Notes: generated by a model from the sequence alone, not told the origin. A stretch of 64,000 bases of DNA from CBDDCQ01 sp965226285 (GCA_965226285.1 CBDDCQ010000006.1:868001-932000); one strand, 5' to 3'. Counted from the stretch's first letter, positions 23,539-33,403 are shown. Translations and numbers: made by a program.

Positions 23539-25821
23539 ATGTGTGATTTACAAAACAAGTTAAGAGAGTTTGATGCCCTGAGGGATCATCAAGAAAAAGG
23601 TGATACATTAAAAATTAAACAAACTGATAGTATTGCACCTGAATTTGCTGATGGTGAGGTTTTTAGTCGCTTAAATCCAAGTTTGGTCAATTGCATAAAA
23701 AGCAGTGGCATTCATAAACTATATCAACACCAAGAAGAAGCGGTATTGGCTGCCCTAAATGGTCAGGATGTGGTACTAGAGTCACCTACTGCAAGTGGTA
23801 AAACATTGTCGTTTTCCATACCAATGTTAGATATTCTTACAAAGGATAAAACAAGTCATGCTTTGATGCTATATCCAATGAAGGCACTTGCCAATGATCA
23901 GAGAAGACAGCTACAAGACTTGAAAATAAAGGAAGTGCTTAGAATTGATTCATGGTTAGTTGATGGCGATACAGATGAAGAACACAAAAAATGTATAAAG
24001 GAAAACCCGCCTCATATCTTGATTACTAACCCTGACTTCCTTCACCATTCATTTTTAGGCTGGAGTGAACAATGGGAGAAATTTTTAAACAATCTTAAAT
24101 ATATCGTTATTGATGAAATTCATGAATACCGGGGTTATTTTGGTACAAATGTTGCGTTCTTGTTCAGGCGGTTTCTATTGATGCTAAAACAAAAAGGCAT
24201 TGAGCCTCAGCTTTTCTTATCTACAGCTACCTGTGCTAATCCAGAAGAACATGCCCAAAACCTAACAGGCAGAAAGCAATTTAAATTAGTAAGTGGTGCT
24301 AAAAAAATTGCACCTAAAAGGAATTTTGTTTTTATTGATCCAAATATTCCAGATTATAAATACTACAACATTTTCTCGCTTAGAATTGCCAATGCTGGGC
24401 TTGCTTGTTTGTCTAAAGGTTACTCAACTTTAATATTTTGCCCTTCAAGAAAATTTGCAGAAGGCTGTTATAAAACTGCTCAAAGAAAAAGTGAAGAACA
24501 TGGGTTAGACAGCCAAGCAATTACACCTTATCGCGCAGGTTACACCCCAGAAGAAAGACGAAAAATAGAATCTGGACTCAGAAAAGGAGAATACAAGCTT
24601 ATATTCTCCACCAACGCATTAGAACTTGGTATAGATATAGGAAAATTAGATGTGGTTATACTAGCTGGTTTTCCTGACAATGTTTTATCCGCATGGCAGA
24701 GAATTGGCAGGGCGGGTAGAAACTGGCAACGAGAATCGCACGTGATTTTTTATGCTTTGAATAACGCTGTTGATCAGTTCTATGCTGGAAACATTGATGC
24801 TTTTATCGACAAGCCTTTAGATGAAATAACAATAAGTATAAATAATAAAGAGATTATGGAACTGCATTTACCGTTTCTGCTACGGGAGTCTGGTAGAAAG
24901 ATAAGCGAAAATGATAAAAGGATATTAGGTGACGATTTTTACAACTTGGCTATAGAAACAATAAAAAATACATCTCCAATAAAAAGTAAACCTTATTATA
25001 TTGGTATGAATATTAGAGGAGGTACCGCCTTATCATTTAAAATGATGCATGGAAAAAATGAAGTGGGTACTATGTCAGATGTACAAGTTTTCAAAGAGGC
25101 TTATATTGGTGCCATTTATCACCATATTGATAATACATATAGGGTTGATGGACACGGTAATAAAGAGATTAATTTAGAAAAGAGCGATTCTTATCTTGTT
25201 TCTGAACCAGCATTTTCTACCCAAATATATCTTGAACAAATCTACAATAGTTTTCGTTTTGATGAAAAGATTAGTGTTTTCTATGGGCGTGTAGCAATTA
25301 TTAATAATTTTTGGGGTTATAAACTCATTGATAAACGATCTGATACAGTGATTGAACAAAGCGGGCAGAGTAGGGCTAAAAATACAAAGGCACATGCTTT
25401 TTGGGTAGAAATAGAAAGCATTGAAAATAGAGAAATTACAGAAAGTGCTTTAAAGGCAGTAGAAAATATGCTTAGAGTAGGGGCTGTTTTTGTTATTCCT
25501 GCTGATAGGCATGACACAAATACGCACTGTGACAAAGACGATAATCGAATCTATTTTTATGAAAATCATAGTGGCGGTATAGGTATAGCTGAAAAGGCAT
25601 TGACGGTATGGAGAGCTATACTAAAAGAGGGTATGCGTATTGCTGAAAATTGCCCATGTAAGAAGGGTTGTCCCAGATGTATTCATCCACCCAAGCTAAA
25701 AGATGCAGAAAATATTGATAAAAAAGAGGGCTTACAGCTTGCAAAGGAAATACTTCAGATGTCACAAGAAGAGGCAACTGAACGATTTGATAAAATAAGT
25801 AATGCGTGGAAAAATATATAA
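23539..25821 (+). CDS. DEAD/DEAH-box helicase, MrfA/YprA-like with C-terminal Cys cluster
   Basis: The 760-residue superfamily 2 helicase has Walker A SPTASGKT (82-89), a DEIH Walker B box (192-195) and motif VI QRIGRAGR (387-394). The C-terminal domain carries four cysteines in NCPCKKGCPRC (C705, C707, C711, C714), the DUF1998-type metal site of the YprA/MrfA/Hrq1 group. Bacillus MrfA works in DNA repair. Related helicases with DUF1998 (DrmA/DrmB, DruE) belong to phage-defence systems. Here the gene sits between two DNA methyltransferases, which favours a defence or modification role. A promoter lies 42 bases upstream. Parts of the gene look GC-richer than the ribosomal operon next to it. 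Confidence 0.82.
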   Translation: MCDLQNKLREFDALRDHQEKGDTLKIKQTDSIAPEFADGEVFSRLNPSLVNCIKSSGIHKLYQHQEEAVLAALNGQDVVLESPTASGKTLSFSIPMLDILTKDKTSHALMLYPMKALANDQRRQLQDLKIKEVLRIDSWLVDGDTDEEHKKCIKENPPHILITNPDFLHHSFLGWSEQWEKFLNNLKYIVIDEIHEYRGYFGTNVAFLFRRFLLMLKQKGIEPQLFLSTATCANPEEHAQNLTGRKQFKLVSGAKKIAPKRNFVFIDPNIPDYKYYNIFSLRIANAGLACLSKGYSTLIFCPSRKFAEGCYKTAQRKSEEHGLDSQAITPYRAGYTPEERRKIESGLRKGEYKLIFSTNALELGIDIGKLDVVILAGFPDNVLSAWQRIGRAGRNWQRESHVIFYALNNAVDQFYAGNIDAFIDKPLDEITISINNKEIMELHLPFLLRESGRKISENDKRILGDDFYNLAIETIKNTSPIKSKPYYIGMNIRGGTALSFKMMHGKNEVGTMSDVQVFKEAYIGAIYHHIDNTYRVDGHGNKEINLEKSDSYLVSEPAFSTQIYLEQIYNSFRFDEKISVFYGRVAIINNFWGYKLIDKRSDTVIEQSGQSRAKNTKAHAFWVEIESIENREITESALKAVENMLRVGAVFVIPADRHDTNTHCDKDDNRIYFYENHSGGIGIAEKALTVWRAILKEGMRIAENCPCKKGCPRCIHPPKLKDAENIDKKEGLQLAKEILQMSQEEATERFDKISNAWKNI

Positions 25822-25856
25822 AATTATATCAACAATTATTTCAGTGGCAAATAATA

Positions 25857-25970
25857 ATGAAAATGAGTCATGAAGAAGCTATCAAAGCACTTATTAAAAA
25901 TAATAATATTGAAAATAAAATAAAGATTGTTGAATCAGTAAAAGACACTAATATTTTTAGTTTAAAGTAA
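25857..25970 (+). CDS. Small ORF coupled to the second methyltransferase
   Basis: A 37-codon frame (MKMSHEEAIKALIKNNNIEN, ending SVKDTNIFSLK) overlaps the methyltransferase start by one base (TAATG at 25968-25972), which suggests translational coupling. A second ATG at 25863 would give 35 residues. The sequence is predicted helical and has no recognisable domain. It may be the remnant of a controller or specificity protein, or a genuine leader peptide. It lies 35 bases after the helicase stop. Confidence 0.4.
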   Translation: MKMSHEEAIKALIKNNNIENKIKIVESVKDTNIFSLK

Positions 25971-26785
25971 TGATCAAAAATTATATAAACAAAATACTTG
26001 AAGGTAATTGTGTCAACATCATGGAGTCCTTTACTGAAAATTCAGTTGATCTCACAGTTACATCTCCACCTTATGATAATTTAAGAGTTTATAACGGATA
26101 TGTATTTCCGTTTGAAAAAATTGCTTTACAACTATACCGTATTACAAAATTGGGGGGTGTTGTAGTTTGGGTTGTAGGTGATGCAACTATAAATGGCTCT
26201 GAGACAGGTACAAGTTTTAAACAAGCACTATACTTTAAAGAAATTGGTTTTAATCTACATGACACAATGATTTTTAAAAAAACTAATCCAATACCTCAAA
26301 TTTATCGTAAAAGATATAATAATATCTTTGAGTATATGTTTGTTTTTAGCAAAGGAAAAATAAAAATACATAACCCAATAATGACTGATTGTTTACATGC
26401 TGGTCTTAAACTAAATGGTACAACATATAAAAACTACTCAAAAGGTGATCAAAAGAGACAAAAAATAGCAAAACCAGTAAAAAAACAAAAAATGAAAGGT
26501 AATATTTGGGAGTATGTTGTTGGGAAAAAAGCAGAGGATCAAGAAGCTAAAAAGCATCCTGCACCGTTCCCTTGTGCTTTGGTTCGTGATCATATTAAAT
26601 CATGGACTAATCAAGGTGATATTGTTTTGGATCCTATGTGTGGGAGTGGCACAACTTGCGTCTCTGCTTTGAGTTTGGGTAGAAATTATATAGGTATTGA
26701 CATAAGTCAAGAATACTGTCAACTAGCAGAAAATAGAATTTCTTCTTATAGAAATTGCTTAAACTTATTTAATCAAACATTATGA
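25970..26785 (+). CDS. DNA (cytosine-N4/adenine-N6) methyltransferase, beta class
   Basis: The 271-residue protein has catalytic motif IV TSPPYDN near the start (SPPY at 32-35) and the AdoMet motif I near the end (DPMCGSGTT, 221-229, then GRNYIGIDIS). This is the beta order IV-TRD-I. The serine in SPPY is typical of N4-cytosine enzymes, though adenine enzymes occur. The variable middle (about 95-190, lysine-rich) should recognise the DNA site. It is unrelated in order to the first methylase of the island. Its stop overlaps the ATG of a 15-codon stub at 26782, as expected if a cognate endonuclease gene followed and was lost. Confidence 0.88.
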   Translation: MIKNYINKILEGNCVNIMESFTENSVDLTVTSPPYDNLRVYNGYVFPFEKIALQLYRITKLGGVVVWVVGDATINGSETGTSFKQALYFKEIGFNLHDTMIFKKTNPIPQIYRKRYNNIFEYMFVFSKGKIKIHNPIMTDCLHAGLKLNGTTYKNYSKGDQKRQKIAKPVKKQKMKGNIWEYVVGKKAEDQEAKKHPAPFPCALVRDHIKSWTNQGDIVLDPMCGSGTTCVSALSLGRNYIGIDISQEYCQLAENRISSYRNCLNLFNQTL

Positions 26786-26829
26786 AATATCAAATAAAAA
26801 GTAACTCTAAATACGATTTTATGGATTAG
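26782..26829 (+). pseudogene. 15-codon stub overlapping the methylase stop
   Basis: ATGA at 26782-26785 joins the methylase stop to a new start. The frame reads MKYQIKSNSKYDFMD and ends at TAG (26827-26829). The stop/start overlap is typical of restriction-modification operons, so this is plausibly the truncated beginning of a restriction endonuclease gene. Too short for identification. Confidence 0.35.
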
Positions 26830-26893
26830 TCTATTATATCTCATCAAAAGAGAAGTAATATAATACTTTCTACTTTTAAAATTTTCCATAATT

Positions 26894-26962
26894 TAAATAT
26901 AACTTTAATTTATTACTCTTTTTGCAAATAATTAAGTTATTATAATTAACACCTCAAAATAA
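26894..26962. repeat. Dispersed ~70-bp repeat, copy 1
   Basis: The segment from AAATATAACTTTAATTTATT through CACCTCAAAATA recurs at about 48556-48630 with a few mismatches and two small indels. This copy lies at the right edge of the methylase/helicase island, between converging genes. No function is evident. Confidence 0.75.
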
Positions 26963-26979
26963 TTAATAATACTTAAAAC

Positions 26980-29448
26980 TTATGATTCTATTTTAATATA
27001 AACTCTTTTAATTCTCCGAGATATACCTGTAAGTATCTCATAAGGGATAGTGCCTATCTTTTGAGCTATTTTAGAAATACTTAGTTCACTATTAAATATA
27101 ATGACTTTGTCTCCTTCATTACAATCTATATTTGTAATATCTACCATAAGCATATCCATACAAATGTTGCCAATGATTTTAGCTCTTTGGTTATGAATGA
27201 TAACTTCTCCTACTCGATTGCCTAACTTCCGGTTGATACCATCAGCATAACCTATGGGTATGGTCGCTATTTTGATAGTGTCTTTGGAATGATTAATAAA
27301 ATTCCTATGGTATCCTACACTATCACCTGGAACAATTTTTTTAATTTGAGATATTATAGTTCTCAAAGAGGAGATATTTTGTAATTGGTCTTGTATTTTA
27401 CTATTGGGACAAATACCGTAAAACCCTATGCCCAAACGTACCATATCAAACTGATATTGAGGATAATTTATAATACCCGAAGAGTTTAAAATATGCTTGA
27501 TAGTAGAAATACGTAAATACCCAACAATGCTATCGTAAATTTCATTAAATAAAACTATCTGCTTTTCTGTGAATTTAGAGTCATCCAAGTTATCACTTTC
27601 CAATAAATGTGAGAAAATAGATTCTATTTTAATATGAGGATTTTTACTTAATATCTGACAAAGTTCTATGATTTGATCTTTTTCAAACCCTAATCTATGC
27701 ATACCTGTATCTACTTTTACATGTATATGATAAAAAGATACGGCTAACTTTCTGGATAAAGTTATGATCTGTTTTAATCCTCTAAAATTAAAAATTTCAG
27801 GTTCTAATTTGTAAGTTATCAATTTATCAAAACTTTCTATCTCAGGATTAAGTACCAATATAGGTAATGTAATACCATTTTTTCTTAAATCTATACCCTC
27901 ATCTATACAAGATACTGCCAGATAATCTACTCTATAATGTTGCAGTATTTTGGCAATTTCATAGTTACTGATTCCATAAGAAAATGCCTTTACCATCACC
28001 ATCATTTTAGTAGTAGCCTCAATATACTTCTTATGAAAATTTAAATTGTGAATAAGTGCATTTAAATCAATCTCTAATACTGTACTATGATGTTGGTTTT
28101 CAAGATATTGAGATATATTTTCAAATCTAAAATGCCTACTCCCTTTAAGTAGTATAGTTTGATTCGTAGGAGGGTATTTTTTTAAGTATTCAATAACTTG
28201 CTTATAGCATTCAAAATTTATTAACGTATTTTTGAATAAGTAATTATATTTTTTAAGATTTTTACCTACTCCAAATATTTCTTGAATATTACTTTTGTTT
28301 ATAATTTGGGAAATATTTCTATACAAATCCTCAGAGGTCTGATGCTGTGCCAAATCTGATAATATAAGTAGTTTATTTGGATGGTTATTCTGATGATTTA
28401 AAAAATCAATAGCTATTTGGATAGATTGTAAATCGGAATTATAACTGTCATTGATAATTGTACAGTTATTAACTCCTTCTTTTTGTTCTAATCTCATTTC
28501 TATAGAAGACAATCTTTTTACCCTTTTAATAATTTTCTCTTTAGGTATTTTTAAATGAAGTAATAACGATATAGTAGATATAACATTAAAGATAGATCCT
28601 TCATCTATAAAGGGAATAGATACTTGAATTTCATCGCATCTATAAAGAAAAGCTATTTCAGTAGAAATATTTTTTTTATGAATGTTTAATATTTGTAGTG
28701 TAGCATTTTTATCCTTACCCCAATTCAACAGTATTTTGTTTTTATATGCAGATTTATGATGTATTTGTTCTGTAATATATGGGCAGTCAGCAGGATAGAT
28801 AATTACGCTACTATTCTTAAATAACTTTAATTTTTCATTTATTTTTTGCTCAATATTTTTAAAGTTTTCACTGTGTGCTGTACCTATGTTAGTAAATATC
28901 CCTATTTGAGGTTGTATCATTTTTTCTAATTTTTCCATTTCTCCTACCATAGATATACCCGCTTCAAATATACCCATCTGGTGTACAGGCTCTATCTGCC
29001 AAATCGATAGAGGTACCCCAGTTTGAGAATTAAAACTCTTTGGATTTTTTACAATGATATAATCCTCGAACAACATTTGGTATATCCATTCTTTGGTAAT
29101 CGTTTTGCCATTGCTACCAGCAATTCCTATAATGGGAATATTGTATTTTTTCCTATGATGCATTACTATCTTATGTAAAGCATCTATGGTGCAAGGCACT
29201 TTTATAATATTGGCATTGGGTAACTTTTGCTTAATATTTTCTTCCACTATAAAGTTCCTCACACCTTTTTTATATACATCATATAGGTACAAATGGGCAT
29301 TATTATAATTGCCTTTAATCGCAAAAAATAAAGTATTTTTATGATTAGCCAAACTACGACTATCTATACTAATACTACTTATAGAACCATGGTCTACTGT
29401 ATTAATATTCTCTAATTTTAGTATATGTAAAATAGTAGATATATCCAC
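26980..29448 (-). CDS. murF-alr: Bifunctional MurF / alanine racemase
   Basis: The 822-residue fusion joins UDP-MurNAc-tripeptide:D-Ala-D-Ala ligase (about 1-450; P-loop GIAGSNGKTITKEW) to a PLP-dependent alanine racemase (about 455-822). The racemase part shows the PLP lysine in MVKAFSYG (K487) and the catalytic tyrosine region in DSVGYHRNF, with the C-terminal ISRRIKRVY. It supplies D-alanine and adds D-Ala-D-Ala to the peptidoglycan precursor in the cytoplasm. The fusion is characteristic of Bacteroidota. A minus-strand -7 element (TAACTTTG, 29501-29508) precedes it. Confidence 0.95.
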   Translation of the reverse strand: MDISTILHILKLENINTVDHGSISSISIDSRSLANHKNTLFFAIKGNYNNAHLYLYDVYKKGVRNFIVEENIKQKLPNANIIKVPCTIDALHKIVMHHRKKYNIPIIGIAGSNGKTITKEWIYQMLFEDYIIVKNPKSFNSQTGVPLSIWQIEPVHQMGIFEAGISMVGEMEKLEKMIQPQIGIFTNIGTAHSENFKNIEQKINEKLKLFKNSSVIIYPADCPYITEQIHHKSAYKNKILLNWGKDKNATLQILNIHKKNISTEIAFLYRCDEIQVSIPFIDEGSIFNVISTISLLLHLKIPKEKIIKRVKRLSSIEMRLEQKEGVNNCTIINDSYNSDLQSIQIAIDFLNHQNNHPNKLLILSDLAQHQTSEDLYRNISQIINKSNIQEIFGVGKNLKKYNYLFKNTLINFECYKQVIEYLKKYPPTNQTILLKGSRHFRFENISQYLENQHHSTVLEIDLNALIHNLNFHKKYIEATTKMMVMVKAFSYGISNYEIAKILQHYRVDYLAVSCIDEGIDLRKNGITLPILVLNPEIESFDKLITYKLEPEIFNFRGLKQIITLSRKLAVSFYHIHVKVDTGMHRLGFEKDQIIELCQILSKNPHIKIESIFSHLLESDNLDDSKFTEKQIVLFNEIYDSIVGYLRISTIKHILNSSGIINYPQYQFDMVRLGIGFYGICPNSKIQDQLQNISSLRTIISQIKKIVPGDSVGYHRNFINHSKDTIKIATIPIGYADGINRKLGNRVGEVIIHNQRAKIIGNICMDMLMVDITNIDCNEGDKVIIFNSELSISKIAQKIGTIPYEILTGISRRIKRVYIKIES

Positions 29449-29556
29449 GTATTTTATAATTATTTATGTCTTATTTTTAGGTATCATAATCATGTCCATA
29501 CAAAGTTAATGATAAATTTTGTATAAATTCGCAGGCTTTAAAAAATTAAATAGCGT

Positions 29557-30408
29557 ATGGTATTTTTATTATTCAGTATATTTATCAATGTATTTTTATA
29601 TGTTATATTTAAAGAATTTAACAAATACAAAATAAATACATTACAAGCTATCACAGTAAACTACTTTTTAGCTTTTGCTATGGGTATATTTATCAGCAAG
29701 CAAGAAATAGTTTTAGAACAAATCATATATAGACCTTGGTTTATATGGAGTCTTGGTTTAGGAACAGGTTTTATAGTTATATTTAATATGTTGATATATG
29801 CTACTCAAAAAGGAGAAGTGAGTATGGTATCTATCTTTACTAAAATGTCTTTGGTATTACCTGTGATATTTGGAGTACTCTTATACAATGAAAGTATTAG
29901 TTGGGCTAAAGGTATAGGTATTGTACTAGCTTTAGTTTCCATTTATTTTGCCTCTAAAAAAGATAGAAATAATCCAACTAATAAAAAGGTATTATATATA
30001 TATATTATACTTTTCTTTCTTACTGGTTCGTTAGATACTCTACTTAAATATGTAGAAAATAATTATGTATATCCAAAGGATTTAGAATTCTTTACTTCGT
30101 TTATATTTTTATCTGCTGGAATATTAGGAGTCATTATGCTGTTAGTACTAAGAAAGAAAATACTCCTTAAAAATATATTCGCCGGAATTGCTTTAGGTAT
30201 TCCCAATTATTTTTCTATTTATTTTTTTATAAAGGTACTCAAGTTTTCGGATTATGAGAGTTCAATAGTTTTTTTATATAACAATGTAGGTATCGTTATA
30301 TTTAGTTTAGTTATGGGATATTGTGTTTACCAAGAAAAACTCACAAAAATTAATTGGATAGGAGTTGCTTTAGCTGTTTCATCCATTATTATAGTATCTA
30401 TCTATTAA
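29557..30408 (+). CDS. EamA-family (DMT) membrane transporter
   Basis: The 283-residue protein is almost entirely hydrophobic, with about ten membrane helices in two halves of five, and a basic break near residues 140-150 (SKKDRNNPTNKK). Glycine/proline and short-loop patterns (VSMVSIFTKMSLVLPVIFGVLLYNE, GIVIFSLVMGYCVYQEKLTKINWIGVALAV) are those of the drug/metabolite transporter superfamily. The substrate cannot be told. It is divergent from murF-alr and convergent with the GH3 fusion; a terminator-like hairpin follows. Confidence 0.85.
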   Translation: MVFLLFSIFINVFLYVIFKEFNKYKINTLQAITVNYFLAFAMGIFISKQEIVLEQIIYRPWFIWSLGLGTGFIVIFNMLIYATQKGEVSMVSIFTKMSLVLPVIFGVLLYNESISWAKGIGIVLALVSIYFASKKDRNNPTNKKVLYIYIILFFLTGSLDTLLKYVENNYVYPKDLEFFTSFIFLSAGILGVIMLLVLRKKILLKNIFAGIALGIPNYFSIYFFIKVLKFSDYESSIVFLYNNVGIVIFSLVMGYCVYQEKLTKINWIGVALAVSSIIIVSIY

Positions 30409-30425
30409 AATTTTCCTATTTAAAA

Positions 30426-30457
30426 AACCAAAAAGAATAATAAAATTCTTTTTGGTT
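30426..30457. terminator. Hairpin between converging genes
   Basis: AACCAAAAAGAAT (30426-30438) pairs with ATTCTTTTTGGTT (30445-30457). It lies between the EamA gene (+) and the GH3 fusion gene (-). No long T-tail follows, but placement supports a bidirectional transcript end. Confidence 0.65.
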
Positions 30458-30496
30458 AGAGAGCTGCTCTATTATTTTGGTTGTTTTTTATATGGT

Positions 30497-33403
30497 TTAT
30501 TCTATAATACTTTCGTAAATCAAACGTTGAATTTCTGTTCTTAGGTTTTGTTCGGATATTTTTTTATTACTTGAATATGGGTAAGTTCGGTTAGATAAAA
30601 ATATATATACTATTTTTTTATTAGGATCTGCCCATGCCATAGTTCCAGTAAATCCCATGTGTCCAAAACTTTCATGAGATACACAGCCACAAGTAGAGCC
30701 AACACCTTCAAATTGTGGTTTATCAAATCCTATACCTCTACGGTTTTTTCCTTCGGAATAGTATCGGGTATTAAATTCGTCGATGATATATTTATCTATA
30801 TAATCTTTTCCTGCATATTTCCCTGCATTTAATAACATTTGCATCATTTTACATAAGTCATACGCATTAGAAAATAGTCCTGCATTACCACCTAATCCTC
30901 CTTGTAGTGCTGCAATCATATCATGAACATATCCCTTTACTATTTGTTTTCTGAATATAGTGTCATCTTCTGTAGGGGGAATTCTATTTTTATTGAATTT
31001 TCCTATAGGGTTATAACAAAGTGTAGTAGCTCCCAAAGGTTTATAGAATAATTCTTCTGCAACCATTCCTATGTCTTTTTCATAGATATTTTCTATGATA
31101 TATTTCATTATAATGAATGGAAGACCACTATATTTATATTCTTCCTTTTCTAATAAGTCTGATAGTAGTATTTTTTTGATAATAGAGTCCCTATAATTTT
31201 TGTTTAAGTACATTTTATGGGCAACTTGAATAGAGTATTTTTTATCTTTATACTTGGAGTAGTATCCTTTTTTATACTTTCCGTTTTCCTCTATAGTTTC
31301 GAGATGCAGAGGTATCCACGGTTTTAACTTTGCAAAATGAGAGAACATTTTTCGTATAGATAAGTTCTCTTTATTTGTTCCAATGGATTGAGGAAAGAAT
31401 GTGCCTAAATCATCATCTAAGTGTATGTATCCTTCTTGTACCATTTTCATTAAAATAGAGGTAGTAGCAGCTATTTTTGTAATAGAAGCTAAATCATATA
31501 TATCAGAATTTAATACCTTTCTTTGTTTTTTATAGGTGTGATATCCATAAGATTTTTGGTAGATTACTTTCCCATTTTTTGCAATGATTAGTTGAGCTCC
31601 AGGCATTACAGTATCTTTGATAGAGCGATTAATAAGGGTATCTATATTTGCTAATTTATTTGTATCCATACCTTCAGCTTCTGGAATACTAAAACCTAAT
31701 CTATCGATACTTGGTGTGTTATGTCCTTTGCCTAGAAAAAAATCGTCATTTAGATGTATAGGTAGGTTACCTTCAGCAGCTTGTACCCCAAATATAGTTT
31801 GTGCAGATAGTTCTTGAAATGCATCGTTATTTTGATAAGATATCACTATAGATTCTACATCTTTTAGTTCATTATAGATGTTAATTAAACTATATGGAGA
31901 AGCAAAAATATCTAGAATTACTTTGGATTTTTGAGATACTAGTTTAATTACATTTTTTTCCCAATCACTCAATTTGTAATTCTTCCAAGGGTGGATACTC
32001 AATTTGTGTACTCCTATAATTATTAAATCATAATCTTTTAATTTTTTTAGCGTATGATTTAGGTATCTTTTAGATGCTTTTAGTACATCTATTTGGTGCA
32101 TTTTTTTAATGTATTTTTCAAAAACTTTACCTTTGGCTTCTTCGTCTAAAGAGATCAAAGCAATCTTTTTATTGTTATATTTTATAGGTAATATGTATTT
32201 ATAATTTCTAATAACAGTAATAGATTTTTGAGCAATTTTTCTATATAGGGCTCTATCAGTAAGGGTATTAATGTCATTAAAAATATTCTTGCTTTTTATA
32301 GGTTTAAATGAATTTAAACCTACCCAATATTTAGCGTTCAATATTTTTCTAACACTATATTCTAGTCTTAAAATAGAAATTTTTCCAGAGTTTATTTTTT
32401 CTTTGATTTTAAGAATGGCTTTAGGTATATTTTCAGGAAATAGCAATACGTCATTTCCAGCTGAAAATGCTTTGGCCTCTAATTCTCCTGAAGGGTATAG
32501 AGAAGTTACAGCTTTCATATTTAAGGCATCTGTAAATATTAATCCTCCAAAGAATAGTTTATTTTTTAATACGTCATTTATTATATTTTTAGATAATGAA
32601 GAAGCAGTTTTAGGGTTGGTATCTAGGGAAGGGATTTGTAGATGGGCTACCATAATACTAGAAATGCCGTTGTTTATTATCTTTTTAAATGGGTATAGTT
32701 CTTGGGTATATATTCTATCTTTTTTGTGATGAACAATAGGAAGTTCTAAGTGTGAATCTTGAGAAGTATCCCCATGCCCTGGAAAATGTTTAGCACATGC
32801 TAAAATGTTTTCACTTTGAATGCCATTGGCATAAGCTATAGCTTTTTCTGCTACGTTATCTTTATTTGATCCAAATGCTCTATTTCCTATAATGGGATTA
32901 TTAGGATTAGTATTAATATCTGCTACAGGTGCAAAATTGATATGTATTCCCATGCGTTTAGAATGTTTTGCAATTTGTTTACCCATTTGGTAAATAAGGT
33001 CATTATTTTTTATAGCAGCACTAGTCATTGCCCATGGATATGAGAATCCTTCATTTAGCCGCATTCCTAATCCCCATTCTGCGTCTAACCCTATCATAAG
33101 GGGGATCTTAGAATGTTTTTGGTATTTATTTGTTAAGTTTATTTGATTTTCAGCGGAACCTTTGAAAAATATTAGCCCTCCTATATGGTATTTTTTGATA
33201 AATTTTAATATCTTTTTTTCATGCTTTTTATCTTTATTGGAGTAGGCTGCTACCATAAAAAGTTGACCTATTTTTTCATCTAAAGTCAATTTATTTATAA
33301 TGCTATCAACCCATTGATCACGTTCTATATCATAATCTGTAATAGGGTTTTGAGAAAATGCACTAATGGATATTAGGCATAAAAATATTAATATTATTCT
33401 CAT
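30497..33403 (-). CDS. GH3 beta-N-acetylhexosaminidase fused to serine hydrolase
   Basis: The 968-residue secreted protein (signal MRIILIFLCLISISAFS) joins a family 3 glycoside hydrolase (about 30-560; NagZ motif KHFPGHGDT at 205-213, D in FTDALNMKAV) to a beta-lactamase-fold serine hydrolase (about 575-968; catalytic SITK at 640-643). Family knowledge: the first half cleaves GlcNAc-MurNAc bonds, the second resembles penicillin-binding or esterase enzymes. The fusion is common in Bacteroidota and points to peptidoglycan turnover in the periplasm. The start overlaps the end of the upstream 157-residue gene by 4 bases (ATGA), indicating coupling. Confidence 0.92.
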   Translation of the reverse strand: MRIILIFLCLISISAFSQNPITDYDIERDQWVDSIINKLTLDEKIGQLFMVAAYSNKDKKHEKKILKFIKKYHIGGLIFFKGSAENQINLTNKYQKHSKIPLMIGLDAEWGLGMRLNEGFSYPWAMTSAAIKNNDLIYQMGKQIAKHSKRMGIHINFAPVADINTNPNNPIIGNRAFGSNKDNVAEKAIAYANGIQSENILACAKHFPGHGDTSQDSHLELPIVHHKKDRIYTQELYPFKKIINNGISSIMVAHLQIPSLDTNPKTASSLSKNIINDVLKNKLFFGGLIFTDALNMKAVTSLYPSGELEAKAFSAGNDVLLFPENIPKAILKIKEKINSGKISILRLEYSVRKILNAKYWVGLNSFKPIKSKNIFNDINTLTDRALYRKIAQKSITVIRNYKYILPIKYNNKKIALISLDEEAKGKVFEKYIKKMHQIDVLKASKRYLNHTLKKLKDYDLIIIGVHKLSIHPWKNYKLSDWEKNVIKLVSQKSKVILDIFASPYSLINIYNELKDVESIVISYQNNDAFQELSAQTIFGVQAAEGNLPIHLNDDFFLGKGHNTPSIDRLGFSIPEAEGMDTNKLANIDTLINRSIKDTVMPGAQLIIAKNGKVIYQKSYGYHTYKKQRKVLNSDIYDLASITKIAATTSILMKMVQEGYIHLDDDLGTFFPQSIGTNKENLSIRKMFSHFAKLKPWIPLHLETIEENGKYKKGYYSKYKDKKYSIQVAHKMYLNKNYRDSIIKKILLSDLLEKEEYKYSGLPFIIMKYIIENIYEKDIGMVAEELFYKPLGATTLCYNPIGKFNKNRIPPTEDDTIFRKQIVKGYVHDMIAALQGGLGGNAGLFSNAYDLCKMMQMLLNAGKYAGKDYIDKYIIDEFNTRYYSEGKNRRGIGFDKPQFEGVGSTCGCVSHESFGHMGFTGTMAWADPNKKIVYIFLSNRTYPYSSNKKISEQNLRTEIQRLIYESIIE

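Noticed and set aside
22367..26829. Calling the island a DISARM or Druantia system
   Set aside because: The DrmB, DrmC, DruA-D and large DruE proteins are not present; only single domains resemble them.
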